NCBI GenBank assembly: GCA_024233865.1 | Contig: JACKPA010000001.1 | Location: 496,001-560,000 of the forward strand | Direction of reading: 5' to 3' | DNA from: Leptospiraceae bacterium | Lineage (GTDB): Bacteria; Spirochaetota; Leptospiria; Leptospirales; Leptospiraceae | Length of the DNA stretch: 64,000 nucleotides | Part shown: piece after piece, positions 8,502 to 17,265 of the stretch | Position numbering within the stretch: the stretch's first letter is position 1 | Layout: every line of letters begins with the position of its first letter | The notes under the pieces: generated by a model | Databases searched by the model: none | What the model saw: the letters and a program-made list of their open reading frames with translations, nothing else | Told to the model about the DNA's origin: nothing | Made by a program: the position numbers and the translations under genes

Positions 8502-10676
8502 ATGAATACATGTCCGAATTGTCAAAATAAAATACCGGAAAAGGCTAAGTTCTGTCCAGTATGCGGTTCTTCTTTCATGGAGGAGATTGACCATGACCTT
8601 TTAATGCTGCAAAAGGTACTAGAACCGGAATTCAAAATTGATAAAAAGCTGGCAATAGGAGGAATGGCAAAGGTATATATAGGTGAGCAACCTTCTTTGG
8701 ATAGGAAAGTTGTTGTCAAGGTTATGCTGGAGCAGTATGCAAAAGACAAAGATGTACAAGAAAGGTTTTTGTTAGAAGCAAGAACCATTGCAAAAGTCCA
8801 TCATCCGAACATCATTCACGTAATTCACTCAGGAGTAAGCGACAGCAGACCTTACTTTGTAATGGAATATATGGAAGGTGGATCCTTGTCGGATTTCCTG
8901 AAATCCAAAAAAGGAGAAACTGTCTTTCGGTTCGTAGATGTGCTGAAATTTACGGAAAAGATTTTATCTGGATTACAATCAGCTCATGAAAAAGGAATTG
9001 TGCATAGAGATATAAAACCGGACAACATCCTCCTCCATTCAAACGATGAGCCGGTTATTGTTGATTTTGGAATTGCCAAAATCTTAAACTCTGTTGCAAA
9101 AACGTCAGCAGGAACCATGATTGGAACGGCTGATTATATGAGTCCTGAACAATGTAAGGGTGATCCGCTGATAGACGGTAGAAGCGATATATACTCTGTG
9201 GGAATTATGTTGTACGAAATGTTGGTGGGTGAAACCCCTTTTGCAGGAGACAATTCTTTCACGATTGTAAACAAACACATAGCGGAAAACATACCTTCCG
9301 TAACCCACAAGTTTTCTTCTCTCGGACACAACGAAACTTTTATAAAAGAGCTGCAACCTGAGAATTTGAATCATATCCAAAGTATTTTAGAAAAGGCTTG
9401 TGCAAAGCAAAAAGAAGATAGATACCAAACAGCAGACGAGTTCATGCTTGCTTTAAAGCAGTTGCGACATGAAATCGCAGCATACAATGTTGTCACAGAA
9501 ACTAAACAAAAATTCGGGCTAAAACTCGCAGTAGTTATAGTATCGATCTGTGCTTTGGTAGGTGGCTCTATTGGTTACTATTTTTTCCAAAAGCAAAAAA
9601 AGGCAAACGAGGCTAAACTTTCTGTAAAAGAAGTGAAATTAGGATGTTGGGTAAGTTCTATCTATGGTAAAGCTTCTATAAACGAAAAATCACTTGTGCA
9701 AGGACAAGAGGTTGTTACCAATGGGTGGATAACTACCTATAATAAAACGTTTGCCGATTTTCAAATTTCCGATACTACCTTAGAAGTTATTTTTGGTTCC
9801 AAAGAAAATACGACTTTCCGATTTAGAGAAAAAAAGGAAGGCAAAAAGCATAAGATCATATTTGAAGTGAGTAAAGGAGAAATCATATACGATATACGAA
9901 AAATCGGACCAAACCAAGAAATAGAAATAATCACTCCGGAAATTATAGGCATTGTCAAAGGTTCCGATTTATCTCAAAAAACGGAAACTAAATTTAGAGT
10001 GGATGTAAGAGACAAGGTAAGCTCCAATATAGAATTGATCAAAGGAAACGTGTCTATCAGACCGGCTATTGCTGAAAAATTTGAAGAAAGTTTAAAGAAA
10101 TCCAATTGGACTGAGGAAGAAATTGCAAAGTCAGACTACCAACCAATCTTAGAGGACTTAAAAGGAAAAACTACAAAAATGTCCAAGCCAGGTGATAAAG
10201 CCTCCGTATCCAAAAGAAATATAGAAAAAAATTGGTCGGAACTTGGGCTTGTGAAAATTGCAACCTCAACCTCCCATCAAACACAGAACGTGAAAAAAGA
10301 ATTAACGGATGTTAGTAAAAAAGCAAAAGACTTTTCTTTTGAATTTAAGATGGAGCAACTTTCTTACGAAGAGTTTATGAAACGCCGCAGAGAAGCTGAC
10401 GAGCTTGTTTATATTAGCAGATCTGAAATTGAAAAATCAAAAAACATTCCGGAATTGATTCGTAGGAAAAATAAAGAAAACGAAAAAGTGCTTTTAAAAA
10501 GAATCGGAAAGATCAAAAGGAAAGAACCAAATGTCCTTATCTTAAAAAACGGAGAAAAGGTAGCTGGTCTTGTTTATGAAAGCAAGCCGGGTATATATAC
10601 AGTTGAAACCGTGAACGGAGAAGTAGAAAACTATCCGAGAAACAAAGTAGAGAGCATTGAATTTTTTGAACAGTAG
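8502..10676 (+). CDS. Membrane Ser/Thr protein kinase with zinc ribbon and FecR-like domain
   Basis: 724 residues. Order: a zinc ribbon (CPNCQNKIPEKAKFCPVC, 4-21), a eukaryotic-like kinase domain (about 45-320) with G loop IGGMAKVY, catalytic HRDIKPDNILL, DFGIAK and GTADYMSPEQ, one membrane segment (about 342-364), then an extracytoplasmic FecR-like beta region (about 380-520; FEVSKGEIIYDIRK, EIITPEIIGIVKG). The C-terminal 40 residues (ILKNGEKVAGLVYESKPGIY) form a small beta module that recurs at the N terminus of the next gene (TIILKSGEQIRNAKAII). This is a PASTA-kinase-like architecture with FecR as the external sensor. Its stop lies 10 bp before the ATG of the next gene, so they form an operon. 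Confidence 0.9.
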   Translation: MNTCPNCQNKIPEKAKFCPVCGSSFMEEIDHDLLMLQKVLEPEFKIDKKLAIGGMAKVYIGEQPSLDRKVVVKVMLEQYAKDKDVQERFLLEARTIAKVHHPNIIHVIHSGVSDSRPYFVMEYMEGGSLSDFLKSKKGETVFRFVDVLKFTEKILSGLQSAHEKGIVHRDIKPDNILLHSNDEPVIVDFGIAKILNSVAKTSAGTMIGTADYMSPEQCKGDPLIDGRSDIYSVGIMLYEMLVGETPFAGDNSFTIVNKHIAENIPSVTHKFSSLGHNETFIKELQPENLNHIQSILEKACAKQKEDRYQTADEFMLALKQLRHEIAAYNVVTETKQKFGLKLAVVIVSICALVGGSIGYYFFQKQKKANEAKLSVKEVKLGCWVSSIYGKASINEKSLVQGQEVVTNGWITTYNKTFADFQISDTTLEVIFGSKENTTFRFREKKEGKKHKIIFEVSKGEIIYDIRKIGPNQEIEIITPEIIGIVKGSDLSQKTETKFRVDVRDKVSSNIELIKGNVSIRPAIAEKFEESLKKSNWTEEEIAKSDYQPILEDLKGKTTKMSKPGDKASVSKRNIEKNWSELGLVKIATSTSHQTQNVKKELTDVSKKAKDFSFEFKMEQLSYEEFMKRRREADELVYISRSEIEKSKNIPELIRRKNKENEKVLLKRIGKIKRKEPNVLILKNGEKVAGLVYESKPGIYTVETVNGEVENYPRNKVESIEFFEQ

Positions 10677-10686
10677 GGTTAAAAGG

Positions 10687-11559
10687 ATGTTTTTAAATAA
10701 ACCTATCATACTTTCATCTGTCCTTGTTTTTCCTGTTTTTATGCTATGGGCAGATACGATCATTTTAAAAAGCGGTGAACAAATCCGAAATGCCAAGGCT
10801 ATAATTACAAAAGAAGACGTTACCATCATAAAGGAAAATGGAAGCAAGACTCACGTTCCCAAGAGCCAGATAAAAAAGATTGCTCCCAAAGAAGAAAGCT
10901 GGTTTACAAAAAAAGGTAAAGATGACTCTACTTCTAAACTTCAGAAAGAGAACAATGAATTGCAGCAAAAAAATGCTGACTTGCAAGATGAAATAGACGG
11001 GATCAAAAAAGAAAACGCAAATTTAAAAAAAGCCAAGCCAACCAAGCAAGTAGAGAGAAAGGTTCCCTGGGGCAACATTTGGCGATCTGCTGTTTTTCCA
11101 GGCTGGGGACAGTATCGAAATAAAAACAAAATCCGAGCCGGAATATCTTCTACCCTTTTCCTTGCCTTTTTGTATGGCTCTTATTCCTACCAAAAGCAAT
11201 ACAAAGAAGACAAACAGGCTCAGCTCAATCAAATCACATTGTGGAGTTTCGGTGGAAATACGCTTGTTAATCTTGGTGATACTGAAAAAATTGGATATGT
11301 CTTGGGAATGAATAATAGCCTAACAAATCATGCCAAAAGTACCAATAACTCAGCAAGTAAAGTATCTCTTATGTATATCGGGACTCTTTTGGTTTGGTTT
11401 GCTTCCGTTTTTGACGCAGCGGTTTCCGAACCAGCACAAGCACAAAAAACAAGCAAAACAGCTTGGAAGTTTGATCTGTTTTTTACTCCACTGACAATGG
11501 GAAATTTCAGCAATACTTACGAACCCAGAGTCAACATAAACTACCAATGGCAATTCTAA
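10687..11559 (+). CDS. Coiled-coil membrane protein, DUF5683-like
   Basis: About 290 residues. Signal peptide or first membrane segment at about 1-22; a short beta module (TIILKSGEQIRNAKAIITKEDVTII) resembling the end of the upstream kinase; a Lys/Glu/Asn/Gln coiled coil (about 78-115); then WGNIWRSAVFPGWGQYRNKNKIRAG, a hydrophobic-hairpin motif typical of DUF5683-like proteins, with one or two membrane segments and a final beta strand ending in F. A TTG at 10657 also opens the frame but overlaps the kinase; the ATG at 10687 with GTAGGG upstream is preferred. Shared module and spacing suggest it works with the FecR-kinase. Function unknown. Confidence 0.75.
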   Translation: MFLNKPIILSSVLVFPVFMLWADTIILKSGEQIRNAKAIITKEDVTIIKENGSKTHVPKSQIKKIAPKEESWFTKKGKDDSTSKLQKENNELQQKNADLQDEIDGIKKENANLKKAKPTKQVERKVPWGNIWRSAVFPGWGQYRNKNKIRAGISSTLFLAFLYGSYSYQKQYKEDKQAQLNQITLWSFGGNTLVNLGDTEKIGYVLGMNNSLTNHAKSTNNSASKVSLMYIGTLLVWFASVFDAAVSEPAQAQKTSKTAWKFDLFFTPLTMGNFSNTYEPRVNINYQWQF

Positions 11560-11569
11560 GGAAAATGAG

Positions 11570-14500
11570 ATGCGTAAAATTATAAAGTCTCTTTTTATAT
11601 TGTATGGATTCTTTCTATTTCAAGGTTTTATTCATAGTTCACCAACCATTGTTTTGGAAAAAAATGTACAAAAGTATCCTTTAGGTTTGCATCTTGAAAC
11701 CTTGGAAGATAAAACTGGAAAGTTGGATTTTGAACAAGTTAGGACTCCTGAATTTTCCAACAAGTTTATGACTTCCAAAAAAGAAACTCCTAATTTCGGA
11801 ATTACTAATTCCGTTTACTGGGTGAAGTTTTCAATAGAAAATCACTTTACCAATCCAAAAGAATACCTGCTGGAAATTGCTTACCCCCCTTTAGACTATA
11901 TTGACATTTATATACTCAATCCTGATGGAACATTTGTTACCAAAAAATCCGGTGACCAGATTCCCTTTTTCAAAAGAGATTTAAACTACCACAATTTTTT
12001 GTTTCAAATTCCCATAGAACCGGGAAAAAACCAAACGATTTATCTGCGTTTTCAAACGGAAAGTTCTATGCAGCTCCCCATAGTAATCTGGCGAACAGAT
12101 GCTTTAGTAGAACATTCCGCAGAAAAAAATTATTTTCAAGGTTTGTATTATGGAATTATGGTGGCGATGTTTCTATACAACATCTTCCTTTTCTTTTCCA
12201 TCAAAGATAAAAGTTATCTCTATTATGTCTTGTATATGGGATTTTTTTCGTTGTACCAACTGGCTTTAAACGGTTATGCCTACCAATATCTGTTTCCGGT
12301 ATATCCCAAGCTAGCTAACTGGAGCCATCCAATTTTAATTGGATTAAGCTTATTTTTTATGACATTCTTTGTCAGGTCTTTTTTGGATCTAAAAAGCTAT
12401 AACAAAACTTTAAATGCTATTTTTATTACATTTGGGGTAATCTCCTTTGGAGTTGTCTTGTCCTCCTTTTTCATAAGTTATCAAAATAACATTCGGTTTT
12501 TGGCTTTGTTTGTAATGACTTCATTTTCCGTTACAATAGCATCAGGTATTTTTGTTTGGAGAAAGGGTTACAAACCAGCAAGATATTTTTTATTGGCATG
12601 GATAGCTTATTTGAGTGGTGGTGTTCTTTTTGCAGTCAAAACGTTTGGAATACTTCCTTCTTCGTTTTTAACAAACTACAGCGTTCAAATTGGTTCTGCC
12701 ATTGAAGTGATTTTACTCTCTCTTGGCTTGGCAGATAGGTTTAAAAAAGAAAGAGAAGAAAAGCAACTTGCTCAGCAGAGAGCCATAGAAGCTCAAAAGC
12801 AGTCACTGGAAAATCTAAAAAAAGCAGATAAGCTCAAAGATGAATTTCTTGCCAATACTTCTCACGAATTAAGAACGCCATTAAACGGCATTATTGGAAT
12901 TTCCGAATCCCTTTTGGACGGAGCAACAGGGAATCTATCTATTCCAACAAAAGATAATCTTTCTCTTATTGTAGCAAGCGGAAAAAGGTTGGCGAATTTG
13001 GTAAATGACATCTTGGATTTTTCCAAGCTGAAACATAAAGAACTAGAACTCAACATACAACCGGTCGATATATATTCTCTTACCAATTTGGTTCTTTTAC
13101 TTTCCAAACCTTTGGTGAAAGGCAAAAAAATAAAATTGATCAATCAAATTCCAGCGGGTATTCCTTATGTTCTGGCTGACGAAAATCGCCTCCAACAAAT
13201 CTTGCATAATCTGATAGGAAATGCTATTAAATTTACGGAAGAGGGTGAAATAATCATTACTGTTGTAGGGACTGACATTTCGACTACGCTCAATGTCCGG
13301 GATACAACTACGCTCAATGTCCGGGATACAACTACGCTCAATGTCATAGGACGATCCATGAGCGTAGTCGAAGGGAGCAAACAACCAATGATAACCATAT
13401 CCATTTCGGATACGGGAATCGGAATTCCAAATGATAAATTGGATTCTATTTTTGAATCTTTTGAGCAAGTGGACAGTTCTGACACAAGGAAATACGGAGG
13501 TACTGGTCTCGGACTTGCCATTGCCAAAAAATTGATTGAAATTCAAGGTGGAGAAATTCGAGTTGAGTCAAATTACGGGAACCCTAATCATGGTTCTAAG
13601 TTTGTCTTTACACTTCCGATTTCCGAAGAAGAACCTAACAAAAAGTATCTAAACGAACCAATCAGTAAAATCCAAGAAGATGTGCTTTTTGATGAAAAAG
13701 AAGTAATTGCAGAGAGTCAGCAAAAAGAAGAAAATAGTAAAGCCTATATCCTTGCCATAGACGATGAACCGATTAATTTACAGGTTATTTCTAACTATCT
13801 CTCTCTACAAGGCTATTTGGTAAAAACAGCTTCCAATGGAAAGGAAGCACTGGAAAAAATTCGTAACAAAAAAGAAAAGCCGGACCTAGTACTATTGGAT
13901 ATAATGATGCCTCATATAACCGGTTTTGAAATCTGTCAAGAAATCAGAAAAATTTACAACGTAAGTGAATTACCGATCATCTTTTTAACGGCAAAAAATC
14001 GAATTAGTGATTTATTGGAAGGTTTTGATGTAGGTGGAAATGATTATATAGCCAAACCTTTTTCCAAAACCGAGTTGTTATCCAGAATCGGATTGCATAC
14101 ACGTCTATCGGAAATCAGTTCCCAACTTGGAAACAAAATTCGAATGGAAATGGAATTACGAACTGCATCAGCAGTCCAAAGTGCCCTTTTTCCCGAAGAA
14201 AACCCTCATATACCAAACATGGATATTTACGCTGCCTGTAAAACCGCAAGTGAGATTGGCGGTGATTGGTACGGTTATTCCATAAAATTTGAAAACTATC
14301 TTTATTTGTTTATTGGTGATGTTACGGGACATGGGACTCCGGCAGCTCTTGTGACGGCAGCCATCTATAGTGCCATGCGTCAGATGGAAGAAGACTTTTT
14401 AGCTTACGGAAAAATTGCATTGCCTTCCGAGTGGAACAAAACATTGAACAGGAGAGTAGTTGATGCAGGAAACAACAGAGAGTATTTTATGACTTTTTTA

Positions 14501-14914
14501 ACCATTCGGATAGACACGATAACAGGTGAAATGAAATATTCCAATGCAGCCCATTGCTACCCTCTTCTATTCAGAGATCGTTCCGTAAAACCTTTACTGT
14601 CAGGTTCCACTACTATGCTTGGAATTCTTGACGAAGTAAACTTAAAAGATCAGAGCCTCTTTTTGATTGAAGGGGATATATTGTTTTTGTATACGGATGG
14701 ATTAACGGAGGCAAAAAATCAAAAACGAGAAATGTTTGGCGAAAAGGGCTTGGAAGATTCCCTCCTTTCCCTTAGCGAAAAGAGTTCGGAAGACATAGTA
14801 AATGAAATGTTTAAAATGTTAGAAGGTTTTAGCGGACGGAATGATTTCCAAGACGATGTGGTTATGATATCCTGCAAAGTACTTCATCCGTTTGTGCCAT
14901 CATACAAACCTTAG
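11570..14914 (+). CDS. 7TMR-DISM hybrid histidine kinase fused to receiver and PP2C/SpoIIE phosphatase
   Basis: 1114 residues. Signal peptide (1-26), 7TMR-DISM extracellular beta domain (about 35-175), seven membrane segments (about 190-390), HisKA with FLANTSHELRTPLNGIIGIS (about 428), HATPase_c (about 540-690; DTGIGIP and GGTGLGLAIAKKL), receiver (about 725-845; acidic DDE, LLDIMMPHITGFE, KPF) and a C-terminal PP2C-type phosphatase (about 880-1105; EIGGDWYGY, IGDVTGHGTPAALVT, DDVVMIS). It would sense a surface signal and control a Ser/Thr dephosphorylation step, probably of a STAS-type antagonist. Residues about 570-603 (TTLNVRD repeated) are foreign: a palindromic repeat inserted in frame within the ATPase domain. 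A ribosome site AAGGAAAATGAG precedes the ATG. Confidence 0.9.
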   Translation: MRKIIKSLFILYGFFLFQGFIHSSPTIVLEKNVQKYPLGLHLETLEDKTGKLDFEQVRTPEFSNKFMTSKKETPNFGITNSVYWVKFSIENHFTNPKEYLLEIAYPPLDYIDIYILNPDGTFVTKKSGDQIPFFKRDLNYHNFLFQIPIEPGKNQTIYLRFQTESSMQLPIVIWRTDALVEHSAEKNYFQGLYYGIMVAMFLYNIFLFFSIKDKSYLYYVLYMGFFSLYQLALNGYAYQYLFPVYPKLANWSHPILIGLSLFFMTFFVRSFLDLKSYNKTLNAIFITFGVISFGVVLSSFFISYQNNIRFLALFVMTSFSVTIASGIFVWRKGYKPARYFLLAWIAYLSGGVLFAVKTFGILPSSFLTNYSVQIGSAIEVILLSLGLADRFKKEREEKQLAQQRAIEAQKQSLENLKKADKLKDEFLANTSHELRTPLNGIIGISESLLDGATGNLSIPTKDNLSLIVASGKRLANLVNDILDFSKLKHKELELNIQPVDIYSLTNLVLLLSKPLVKGKKIKLINQIPAGIPYVLADENRLQQILHNLIGNAIKFTEEGEIIITVVGTDISTTLNVRDTTTLNVRDTTTLNVIGRSMSVVEGSKQPMITISISDTGIGIPNDKLDSIFESFEQVDSSDTRKYGGTGLGLAIAKKLIEIQGGEIRVESNYGNPNHGSKFVFTLPISEEEPNKKYLNEPISKIQEDVLFDEKEVIAESQQKEENSKAYILAIDDEPINLQVISNYLSLQGYLVKTASNGKEALEKIRNKKEKPDLVLLDIMMPHITGFEICQEIRKIYNVSELPIIFLTAKNRISDLLEGFDVGGNDYIAKPFSKTELLSRIGLHTRLSEISSQLGNKIRMEMELRTASAVQSALFPEENPHIPNMDIYAACKTASEIGGDWYGYSIKFENYLYLFIGDVTGHGTPAALVTAAIYSAMRQMEEDFLAYGKIALPSEWNKTLNRRVVDAGNNREYFMTFLTIRIDTITGEMKYSNAAHCYPLLFRDRSVKPLLSGSTTMLGILDEVNLKDQSLFLIEGDILFLYTDGLTEAKNQKREMFGEKGLEDSLLSLSEKSSEDIVNEMFKMLEGFSGRNDFQDDVVMISCKVLHPFVPSYKP
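13279..13378. repeat. Palindromic repeat inserted in frame inside kinase gene
   Basis: Inverted arms: TTCGACTACGCTCAATG on the left and CATGAGCGTAGTCGAA on the right, enclosing a 24-bp unit that starts at 13284, 13308 and 13332. The element stays open in the kinase frame, adding about 33 residues between the N box and the G1 box. A relative of the same palindrome lies between genes at 30523-30592. Confidence 0.85.
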
Positions 14915-14922
14915 TACCAAGA

Positions 14923-16086
14923 ATGGCTAGAAAAAAAATAGCAAGTTCAAGTTATATTGTTCAAAATGTTGAGCATGCAAAAAAAATTGCTCTGATTTAT
15001 CTTAAAAATATATTATTAGATAAAGCTATTGAGTTCGGCTTACCGGAAATTGATGATAGGTACCATATATGGCGAGTGCCCTTAAAAAACAAAGGCCACT
15101 TGGTTGGAGAGGTTGTGATTGATTCCATTACGAGCTTGATAAACGAAAGGAAATCTACCAAAAAACAAATTCTGGAAGATAGAATTCTCGGACGAAAGAA
15201 TGAAAAAGCTAAAAGCAACAAAAAACAAGATATACCAAAGATATCTACAGTCAGAAATACTATAGGTTTCGGAGACTCCGAACAATTACTTCAAGAAACG
15301 CCGACTGAATCCATTGATTTAATCTTTACATCACCACCTTATTACAATGCACGACCTGAATATGCTGATTATGCTTCATACCAAGAATATTTAGAGAAAA
15401 TCCGTAGAATTATAAAGCATTGCTACCGAGTTCTAAACGAAGGAAGGTTTTTTGTTATCAACATATCTCCCGTATTGATTCGACGATCTAGCAGAAGTGA
15501 AGCTTCCAAAAGAATAGCCGTTCCTTTTGATTTTCATCGTTTGTTTATCGAAGAAGGTTATGAGTTCATTGATGACATTATTTGGGTTAAACCGGAAGGG
15601 GCAGGCTGGGCAACCGGAAGGGGTAGACGATTTGCAGCAGATAGAAATCCTCTCCAATACAAACCCGTCCCTGTTACGGAATATGTTTTGGTTTACAGGA
15701 AACAAACAGATAAACTAATTGATTGGCATATACGAAAACATCCGAATCAAAAAGATGTTTTGAAATCCAAAATCAAAGACGGTTATGAAGTAACTAATAT
15801 TTGGAAGATACACCCAGCCTATTCCAAAAAACATCCGGCTATATTTCCAGTTCAGCTGGCGGAAAAAGTGATTCAATACTATTCTTTTAAAAATGACGTT
15901 GTATTAGACCCATTTGCTGGTATAGGAACGGTTGGAGAAGCGGCGGTTAAAATGGACAGAAGGTTTGTTTTGTTTGAAATGAACCCAGAATATATAAACG
16001 AGATCAAAAGCAAATCTATCAAGTGGAAATGTAAACCCAAATTAATAAATTGGATCAACACTACTCCACCAGAAAAAACGCAGTGA
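14923..16086 (+). CDS. Solitary DNA methyltransferase (beta-group, TSPPYY motif)
   Basis: 387 residues. Catalytic motif IV TSPPYYN at about residue 136 precedes the AdoMet-binding motif I (DPFAGIGTVGEAA at about 327), the order of beta-group N4-cytosine or N6-adenine methyltransferases. TSPPY is most common in N4-cytosine enzymes but not exclusive to them. The N-terminal 115 residues are a basic helical region without recognised motifs. No restriction endonuclease gene is adjacent; upstream is the DISM kinase (8 bp gap) and downstream a convergent radical SAM gene. It may be an orphan regulatory methylase or a remnant of a type II system. Confidence 0.88.
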   Translation: MARKKIASSSYIVQNVEHAKKIALIYLKNILLDKAIEFGLPEIDDRYHIWRVPLKNKGHLVGEVVIDSITSLINERKSTKKQILEDRILGRKNEKAKSNKKQDIPKISTVRNTIGFGDSEQLLQETPTESIDLIFTSPPYYNARPEYADYASYQEYLEKIRRIIKHCYRVLNEGRFFVINISPVLIRRSSRSEASKRIAVPFDFHRLFIEEGYEFIDDIIWVKPEGAGWATGRGRRFAADRNPLQYKPVPVTEYVLVYRKQTDKLIDWHIRKHPNQKDVLKSKIKDGYEVTNIWKIHPAYSKKHPAIFPVQLAEKVIQYYSFKNDVVLDPFAGIGTVGEAAVKMDRRFVLFEMNPEYINEIKSKSIKWKCKPKLINWINTTPPEKTQ

Positions 16087-16087
16087 T

Positions 16088-17251
16088 TTAGTGATGATGA
16101 GTCAATAATTGATTTGGAGAGCAACCAATACTAATTTTTCTATTTTTAATTTCCATGATAATAGTTTGGATGTCCGATTTAAATATATTACCAAGAGGTT
16201 TGGGCAAAAAGGGACATGCTTTTACATTTCCTTCCGGATCAATGTAAATAAACATTTTCCCACCCATACAGCCACGAATTGATTCCCATTTATCTGGTGT
16301 ATTGGCTACTGGTAAGTGATAATAATCTTTGGATTTTTGAGTTAATAAAGTGAGCTCCTCCAGTTTTTTTAGTTCCTTGATAGAAAAAGCTTTTAAATTA
16401 GGAACATTATGCTCACGGATTTGTCTAGGAGCATAACAATTGATAAATTTTGCTCCTAGTGAACCAATAAATTTTACGTAGTTTTCAAACTTATCTTGAG
16501 ATAATAAATTACGATTTATTACACTATCAATCGTTACTATCAAACCCAATTCAGTAGCTTCCTTTATCACATTGATAGCATCATAATATGCCTTGTAACT
16601 ACCTTTAACTTCTTTGACCCAATCTTTCTCGTTAGAGTCTAGTGAAAGTAACAGACCTCTTAAGCCGTTGTTTTGTAACTCAATTAGTTTTTCTTTATCT
16701 AAATTCCAACCTGTTGTAAGAAGCCAAAATCCAATACCTTGGTTATTAAATTTTTTAAGAATTTTAACAAGATCGTTATATCTCATCATTGGTTCTCCTC
16801 CGGAAAGATGGATGTTTTTAATTCCTTTTTCAATTAAGCCAAAAATCGTTTTTTCGAGAATTTCCAAAGGAATGATTTCTGTTTGTTGGTGTGAATCCGA
16901 ATTATAACAATAGACACATTTATAAGGACAGCGTGATGAAATACACAGAATAGCAAAAACCAAAGGTTCTGCTTTCCGGTGGTTGACTACCTCGATATCT
17001 TCTAAAATATAGTGTATAAAATCTTTACTGTTTAGAGGTGGAACATCAGGTAGTACAATATAGTTGCTACCTTGCTTTACATACCTATTAGGTGTAGCTC
17101 TAAAAACGTTTTTCTGGCTATGTAAATATTTTTTGATTTCTTTTGTAGCTTTTATGATCCCATATTTTTTTATAATCGCAAAATAGATAAGGGCAAATAA
17201 TCTTAAATCAATTATAAGTTTTGAAATTGAATAAACATATTTTAGTTCCAT
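16088..17251 (-). CDS. Radical SAM protein with SPASM-like C terminus
   Basis: 387 residues. The CxxxCxxC cluster motif is CPYKCVYC (about 114-121), followed by the SAM-binding LSGGEPMMRY (about 149). A C-terminal segment with GCMGGKMFIYIDPEGNVKACPF and a further Cys near the end resembles the SPASM/twitch extension that binds an auxiliary iron-sulfur cluster, as in peptide-modifying maturases. AAGGAAATTTC provides a ribosome site for the ATG. It is third in a tight operon (PLP protein, GNAT, radical SAM; gaps 2 and 14 bp). No short precursor peptide gene was recognised nearby, so the substrate is unknown. The C terminus abuts the convergent methyltransferase stop by one base. Confidence 0.87.
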   Translation of the reverse strand: MELKYVYSISKLIIDLRLFALIYFAIIKKYGIIKATKEIKKYLHSQKNVFRATPNRYVKQGSNYIVLPDVPPLNSKDFIHYILEDIEVVNHRKAEPLVFAILCISSRCPYKCVYCYNSDSHQQTEIIPLEILEKTIFGLIEKGIKNIHLSGGEPMMRYNDLVKILKKFNNQGIGFWLLTTGWNLDKEKLIELQNNGLRGLLLSLDSNEKDWVKEVKGSYKAYYDAINVIKEATELGLIVTIDSVINRNLLSQDKFENYVKFIGSLGAKFINCYAPRQIREHNVPNLKAFSIKELKKLEELTLLTQKSKDYYHLPVANTPDKWESIRGCMGGKMFIYIDPEGNVKACPFLPKPLGNIFKSDIQTIIMEIKNRKISIGCSPNQLLTHHH

Positions 17252-17265
17252 GAAATTTCCTTTTA

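Noticed and set aside
13284..13355. CRISPR-like spacing of three direct repeats
   Set aside because: The 24-bp units are contiguous, without spacers, and lie inside a coding frame; no cas gene is near.
13097..13546. Antisense frames rich in repeated IERSCIPD or TLSVVVSRT
   Set aside because: They are the complementary reading of the palindromic insert in the kinase and of its ATPase domain.
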